A DNA stretch of 6,997 nucleotides. Source: Marinilabiliales bacterium. Lineage in GTDB: Bacteria > Bacteroidota > Bacteroidia > Bacteroidales > UBA12077. The notes under the pieces are model-generated. The model saw only the letters and a list, made by a program, of their open reading frames with translations. It searched no databases and was not told where the DNA came from. Of the stretch, positions 5,994 to 6,997 are shown piece after piece; positions within the stretch are counted from its first letter, which is position 1; the number at the start of each line of letters is the position of its first letter. The stretch covers positions 1 to 6,997 of the forward strand of contig PKTC01000407.1 of the NCBI GenBank assembly GCA_002869305.1, in the 5' to 3' direction. A program made the translations under genes and the position numbers.

Positions 5994-6022
5994 AGTTCAA
6001 TATAGAGTATTACAAATAATAC
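5994..6022 (+). repeat. repeat-unit tail, downstream copy
   Basis: Degenerate copy of 5488-5515, beginning AGTTCAAT and then AT-rich. Similarity to the upstream tail fades near 6016-6022, which I take as the right limit of the repeat island. Confidence 0.55.
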
Positions 6023-6082
6023 GCCCTTTGAAGGTTGACTTATCGATCTGATAATAAAAAATTTGTATTCCAGCGGTCTTTT

Positions 6083-6099
6083 TGCAGCTTTCAGCTGCA
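6083..6099. repeat. small perfect hairpin (TGCAGCT/AGCTGCA)
   Basis: A 7-bp perfect stem (6083-6089 with 6093-6099) with a TTC loop lies in the convergent gap between the nuclease island and the minus-strand membrane gene. It lacks a T run on the exit side in either direction, so it is not a standard terminator. It may back up the terminator next to it, or be fortuitous. The rest of 6023-6112 shows nothing I recognise. Confidence 0.5.
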
Positions 6100-6112
6100 T
6101 TCGTGATATTTA

Positions 6113-6135
6113 AAAAAGCGGCATTACCGCTTTTT
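6113..6135. terminator. intrinsic terminator, probably bidirectional
   Basis: A 9-bp perfect stem (6113-6121 with 6127-6135, arm AAAAAGCGG) has a 5-base loop. On the minus strand it ends in six T and starts 19 bases after the stop codon of the membrane protein gene, so it terminates that unit. The plus strand also ends in five T, so it could stop readthrough from the nuclease island. Confidence 0.85.
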
Positions 6136-6154
6136 ACTTTAAGATATAGTGTTT

Positions 6155-6634
6155 CTAAATTAATAACTTGCGATTCTTATGCAAGTACCAACTACCCCAT
6201 AAGGAAAAAAGAAAAACAAATGCAAGCATACCATGTGTTCCAACATCAAAGGGTTCACATTTTACATCTGCTTGAACAATAAATATCTGCTTTACCCATG
6301 CTATGGCTGTCCAGTAAAAGCCTATTCCAAAACCCATAAAAGAAGCCATTAAACCATAAAATCGCATTTTCCAGAGACCAATAATAGCAATTATAAAAAT
6401 TGGTGGTGCAATAATTACATCTGCAAGTCCAATTGCCTTATTGATAACAATACAAAAAGGATCAACAGTTTCTCTTGCTTCCACCAATCCCCAACTCGCC
6501 ACGGTATCATATGCAATTACTGATCCTCCTTGTCCAACAACCCAAAAGATAATATTTAAGATATAAAATCCAATAATAATTTTAATACCAAGTGTTAAAT
6601 TATTCTGCTTATTCATTTCTATATTTTGTGTCAT
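6155..6634 (-). CDS. conserved-type hypothetical four-helix inner-membrane protein
   Basis: A 159-residue protein of no family I can name. Four hydrophobic segments are visible at about 15-35, 63-87, 92-113 and 132-152. Charges fit the positive-inside rule: KQ before helix 1, KMR between helices 2 and 3, and HKNRK at the C-terminus, so both ends are cytoplasmic. The two longer loops (36-62 and 114-131) would be periplasmic, and each holds or borders one cysteine (Cys61, Cys126), which could form a disulfide. A second Met at residue 7 is an alternative start. The gene begins 46 bases after the stop of the dehydrogenase gene on the same strand. I see no TAnnTTTG box in the gap, so cotranscription is likely. 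Confidence 0.75.
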   Translation of the reverse strand: MTQNIEMNKQNNLTLGIKIIIGFYILNIIFWVVGQGGSVIAYDTVASWGLVEARETVDPFCIVINKAIGLADVIIAPPIFIIAIIGLWKMRFYGLMASFMGFGIGFYWTAIAWVKQIFIVQADVKCEPFDVGTHGMLAFVFLFSLWGSWYLHKNRKLLI

Positions 6635-6680
6635 GATTTTAAGTTTTAATTTGTAAATATTTTATTTTGTTATTGCATTC

Positions 6681-6997
6681 TTAAATCCGGTTGGTTAGAA
6701 TGTTTTCAGTATTATGCCAAAGCTTGTTTCTAATGTTTGAATTTTTCCAATAGGAATTTAGATTGATCTTTTCCTTGCCTTTAAAAACAAACCCCTGCTC
6801 GACATCATCATTTTCTATAATTTGCATAATGTTTCCAACAACCTTTTTCACATCAACTGATATCGTTTTCATCATGAGTTTCATAAAGAAAGATAAGTCT
6901 CTTCCCAGCCCTGTTTTAAATGGTCTCATACTAGGAACTCCTGTAAATACATTAATATTTGACTTTTTCAGTCTGTCAGACAGCTCTACAGAATACA
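6681..6997 (-). CDS. short-chain dehydrogenase/reductase (SDR), C-terminal part (5' end off the window)
   Basis: The frame is open from the right edge to a TAA at 6681-6683, giving about 105 residues; an internal ATG at 6929 is not the real start. The visible part opens with YSVELSDRLKKSNINVF, which matches the SDR helix and strand just after the catalytic YxxxK, so the catalytic residues and the NAD(P)-binding domain lie outside. It continues with the substrate-loop region PFKTGLGRD and the late segment DVEQGFVFKGKEKI, and ends with NKLWHNTENIL, like the LW..SE.L ending of retinol-dehydrogenase-type SDRs. The usual PG after the strand reads PS (GVPSMRPFKTG) with about two extra residues, so the loop is atypical. 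These enzymes use NAD(P)H to interconvert alcohols and carbonyls; the substrate is unknown. It likely heads an operon with the downstream membrane protein. Confidence 0.75.
   Translation of the reverse strand, partial: YSVELSDRLKKSNINVFTGVPSMRPFKTGLGRDLSFFMKLMMKTISVDVKKVVGNIMQIIENDDVEQGFVFKGKEKINLNSYWKNSNIRNKLWHNTENILTNRI

Larger units (their letters stand above)
5427..6022 (+). other. composite REP-like island enclosing the GIY-YIG gene
   Basis: The order is hairpin 0, tail, hairpin 1, hairpin 2, nuclease gene, hairpin 1', hairpin 2', tail. The left half-unit (hairpin 0 plus tail) and the right end (hairpin 2' plus tail) are direct repeats of each other. The nuclease thus replaces or interrupts the tail of a tandem array of BIME-like units. 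This layout resembles REP-flanked RAYT transposase genes, but no Y1 transposase is present here. Calling it an element is inference; the repeats are seen directly. Confidence 0.6.

Noticed and set aside
5427..6022. CRISPR array
   Set aside because: The repeats are few, in mixed orientation, unevenly spaced and not separated by spacers of constant length; no cas gene is present.
5427..6022. Classical insertion sequence or RAYT gene
   Set aside because: The only protein encoded is a GIY-YIG nuclease; there is no DDE or HUH/Y1 transposase motif, and the terminal repeats are hairpins, not simple terminal inverted repeats with a target duplication that I can identify.
5873..6100. Minus-strand 75-codon ORF over the downstream repeats
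   Set aside because: It overlaps the nuclease gene end and consists mostly of hairpin repeat sequence; nothing in its translation looks like a protein family.
6082..6282. Plus-strand 66-codon ORF
   Set aside because: It crosses the intrinsic terminator and the end of the minus-strand membrane gene, and its product shows no coherent features.
6681..6929. Complete 82-residue protein starting at 6929
   Set aside because: The reading frame stays open upstream to the window edge and that upstream part matches an SDR helix, so the Met at 6929 is internal.

Overview
The window looks like chromosomal DNA from a member of the Bacteroidota. The sequence is AT-rich, genes lack visible Shine-Dalgarno sequences, and promoter candidates fit the TTG / TAnnTTTG pattern of that phylum. 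The gene content agrees: a DUF4831 lipoprotein, a peptide transporter with an N-terminus typical of Bacteroidota, and an SLC45/GPH-like sugar transporter. I cannot place it reliably below phylum.

Layout, left to right. (1) 1-607, minus: the N-terminal two fifths or so of a sugar MFS transporter whose end lies off the left edge. Its leader holds a TAnnTTTG box and a LacI-type palindrome. (2) 845-2629, minus: a complete POT/PTR2 proton-coupled peptide transporter, with its own promoter and a strong intrinsic terminator. (3) 2765-5423, plus: a two-gene unit made of the fused NAD(P)H-hydrate repair enzyme Nnr and a DUF4831 outer-surface-type lipoprotein, separated by one base. It diverges from the peptide transporter across a compact intergenic region. 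(4) About 5427-6016: an island of hairpin repeats around a small GIY-YIG nuclease gene at 5603-5890. (5) 6155-6997, minus: the C-terminal part of a short-chain dehydrogenase followed by a four-helix membrane protein, ended by an intrinsic terminator.

The most interesting part is the nuclease island. Five hairpins share arms of the type ATTCCT/AGGAAT, and four of them form two inverted pairs, one on each side of the nuclease gene. Each hairpin has a GTAG or ATAG tetranucleotide at the 5' foot of its stem when read in the same orientation. This is the architecture of REP/BIME sequences and of REP-flanked RAYT genes, but the enclosed gene is a GIY-YIG nuclease and not a Y1 transposase. The nuclease stop codon is formed by bases of the downstream repeat. 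I interpret this as a candidate REP-like element associated with, and possibly spread or maintained by, a GIY-YIG nuclease. The repeats and gene structure are directly visible; mobility and function are inference.

The other genes are ordinary: nutrient uptake (sugar, peptides), metabolite repair, an envelope lipoprotein and a redox enzyme. I found no tRNA, rRNA, CRISPR array, prophage gene or classical insertion sequence.
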